Shown here piece after piece: positions 62,445 to 64,000 of a DNA stretch of 64,000 nt. Every line of letters starts with the position of its first letter. The stretch's first letter is position 1. Source of the DNA: Strigamia acuminata (lineage: Eukaryota > Arthropoda > Chilopoda > Geophilomorpha > Linotaeniidae). The stretch covers positions 55,809,369 to 55,873,368 of the forward strand of contig OX442314.1 of NCBI GenBank assembly GCA_949358305.1. Reading direction: 5' to 3'. The position numbers and the translations under genes are program-made. The notes under the pieces were generated by a model that was not told the origin of the DNA, made no database searches, and worked only from the letters and a program-made list of their open reading frames with translations.

Positions 62445-63548
62445 TTACTTTTTTCCTACGACCTTTCCGCCTTTTATAAACGGATTATCTCTTTTTGGTC
62501 GCAGGTTACGGATCGAGGCAGGTACGATATTTTTTGTTGTTTTTTGTTTCTGTACCTCCTCATTATTGTTTTCTTTTTTATCCGTGTTTTTTGTGTTTGT
62601 TTCAGGAGTTTCTCCTGTTTCCCCCCCGACCAAAATTGGATCCGGAACGGATTCAACTATCTCGTTTACCGGAGGTGAAGGGGCGTCGAAATACTCCTCG
62701 TTGTCACTTGGCGGTGCTTTTTCCAACTCGCCAGCGAACATATCGACGATTTGGCCGTCAGTTTTAGACTTGACTTGGCCTTTGGCCCACATTTCTTGCG
62801 GGAATTCCGGAATGTACGGAGTTAACTCTCGTACTTGTATCGACTTATGCTCGGTGTTGTCCTCGAGCTTGCGTAATTTATACGCGTTACCGCCATGCTT
62901 GCCGATGATCACATACGGACCATCTCTCTTGTCGGCCAAGCTGGCGGTGATTCCTCTCGCTGCATTTGAGAGGATGTGTGTGTCCTTCCACACTAAATCA
63001 TTGTTCTCGAAATTCACAAATTTTCCACCGCTTTTATCTTGTAAAATGCGGTCGCGCATGTTAAAAATGTGCGCCATCATATGTTTGTATGTGCTCGAAA
63101 TTGTTTGCTCCAATTTATACACATACTCATGTGGTTTCTCTGGGTCCACCACATTTACCGACTCTGCCACTCGTGGGTCCCAAGGCACTCGTAGCTCTCG
63201 GGCGAAGTTGAGGTAGGCCGGAGAAAAATCTCTCGTCCTCGAGACTGTTGTTCGTATGCTGAATGCGATCTCCCTCAAGTATTCATCCCACCTATTGTGG
63301 ATGTCAGTGAATATGCTTAGTGCATATTTAATGTCCCTGTTGAGTCGCTCAACGGGATTTGTTCTGGGATTGTAGGTCGAAGTATGTGACGCCACAATCC
63401 CGAATTTCTCACAAAACTTACCCCAAATTTTCGAGATAAATTGGGGTCCGTTATCGGATATTATTTTACGTGGAAATCCGTAACGTAACGCCACGTCGTA
63501 GATACATTCAACGATTTTCTCTGCTGAAGGTCTAGCGACGGCGTACAA
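62445..63548 (-). CDS. pol: Gypsy-2 pol, C-terminal part of integrase
   Basis: The frame enters from the assembly gap. It shows the second catalytic aspartate in SDNGPQF, the catalytic glutamate in NPVERLNRDIKYAL, FARELRVPWDPR, a GPY/F module (RDGPYVIIGKHGGNAYKL) and a charged tail ending NPFIKGGKVVGKK. All parts align with Gypsy-1 pol (NPFIKDGKITGRT at its end). Protease, RT and RNase H lie beyond the window. Confidence 0.9.
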   Translation of the reverse strand: MYAVARPSAEKIVECIYDVALRYGFPRKIISDNGPQFISKIWGKFCEKFGIVASHTSTYNPRTNPVERLNRDIKYALSIFTDIHNRWDEYLREIAFSIRTTVSRTRDFSPAYLNFARELRVPWDPRVAESVNVVDPEKPHEYVYKLEQTISSTYKHMMAHIFNMRDRILQDKSGGKFVNFENNDLVWKDTHILSNAARGITASLADKRDGPYVIIGKHGGNAYKLRKLEDNTEHKSIQVRELTPYIPEFPQEMWAKGQVKSKTDGQIVDMFAGELEKAPPSDNEEYFDAPSPPVNEIVESVPDPILVGGETGETPETNTKNTDKKENNNEEVQKQKTTKNIVPASIRNLRPKRDNPFIKGGKVVGKK

Positions 63549-63550
63549 CT

Positions 63551-63750
63551 NNNNNNNNNNNNNNNNNNNNNNNNNNNNNNNNNNNNNNNNNNNNNNNNNN
63601 NNNNNNNNNNNNNNNNNNNNNNNNNNNNNNNNNNNNNNNNNNNNNNNNNNNNNNNNNNNNNNNNNNNNNNNNNNNNNNNNNNNNNNNNNNNNNNNNNNNN
63701 NNNNNNNNNNNNNNNNNNNNNNNNNNNNNNNNNNNNNNNNNNNNNNNNNN
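63551..63750. other. Assembly gap (200 N)
   Basis: A run of exactly 200 N, a scaffold-joining convention. Gypsy-2 pol is cut here, so the sequence beyond may not be contiguous with it. Confidence 1.
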
Positions 63751-63764
63751 CCGACGGCCCGTAC

Positions 63765-64000
63765 GACCTCACGCGGGCCGTTAACGGGCCGTTAACGGGC
63801 CGTTAACGGCCCGTTAACGGCCCGTTAACGGCGTAAAACCAAAAACAGGATTCGAGATTAATGTCTATGAATGTTGTACGCGTTTTCACGTACGTGTTGT
63901 CGGTTGTTGATTTTTTCGATTTACGCCGTTAACGGCCCGTTAACGGCCCGTTAACGGCCCGTCAACGGCCCGCATGGAGCCGTACGGGCCGTTAACGGGC
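63765..64000. repeat. Inverted arrays of an 11-bp GTTAAC-bearing unit
   Basis: Copies of 'gggccgttaac' and its inverse 'gttaacggccc' form arrays at 63766-63832 and 63926-64000. Between them is an about 90-bp core bounded by inverse 'gttaacggcgtaaa' and 'tttacgccgttaac'. It is palindromic at two levels: in each unit and in the whole array. It abuts the assembly gap. Confidence 0.9.

Noticed and set aside
62167-63216. A 349-codon plus-strand ORF
   Set aside because: It lies opposite the Gypsy-2 integrase and third-frame tail, which carry clear catalytic motifs; the plus frame is a shadow.
63766-63832. A CRISPR array
   Set aside because: The units are contiguous without spacers and this is animal DNA.

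Overview
The window reads as nuclear DNA from an invertebrate animal, most likely an arthropod or a relative, though I cannot name the species. It is AT-rich, has short spliceosomal introns (about 50-75 bp), carries a DEG/ENaC sodium-channel gene and C2H2 zinc-finger genes, and is crowded with eukaryotic mobile elements: DIRS, Ty3/gypsy, Ty1/copia, Tc1-like, hAT-, piggyBac- and Harbinger-type elements, a Mutator-like insertion and a tRNA-derived SINE. There are no operons or bacterial genes. One assembly gap (Ns) lies at 63551-63750.

Region 1 (about 4.2-35.8 kb) is a dispersed tandem array of one duplicated unit: a 5' leader, usually with a tiny intron, then an intronless C2H2 zinc-finger CDS of 9, 4, 12 or 8 fingers, then a 3' region ending in a remnant of the first exon of a DEG/ENaC channel. 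Units A (4.8 kb), B (8.2 kb), C (16.3 kb) and D (32.9 kb) keep an ORF. A fifth unit (35.55 kb) keeps only the leader. Mobile elements have pushed the units apart: a copia fragment with an LTR-like segment between A and B, a full-length DIRS element in the 3' region of B, a full-length gypsy element (Gypsy-1, 19598-30917, LTRs apparently identical) between C and D, and a solo LTR in the D leader. Because the units are paralogous, several of these insertions can be checked against an empty site elsewhere in the window.

Region 2 (about 37-54.1 kb, minus strand) holds a DEG/ENaC gene. Six exons join in phase to give a 505-residue reading frame. Its 748-bp sixth exon carries, without a stop, the second transmembrane segment of one channel unit, a charged linker, and the first transmembrane segment plus proximal ectodomain of a second unit. 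Four further exons at 46.2, 46.05, 45.2 and 40.1 kb encode the rest of a second unit, with splice phases matching the first. The gene therefore appears to encode two channel subunits in tandem in one polypeptide. I regard this as the most unusual gene in the window. Its introns carry hAT-like MITEs, SINEs, a 1.6-kb inverted repeat and minisatellites.

Region 3 (about 55-64 kb) has a copia gag fragment, dispersed repeats, and on the minus strand the 3' half of a second gypsy element (Gypsy-2: integrase end, third gene, 3' LTR). Both gypsy elements carry a homologous third gene downstream of pol that is not an envelope by any feature I can see. In both it is preceded by a short acidic exon ending in a phase-0 splice donor. 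A shared two-exon third gene in two divergent elements is the second main finding.
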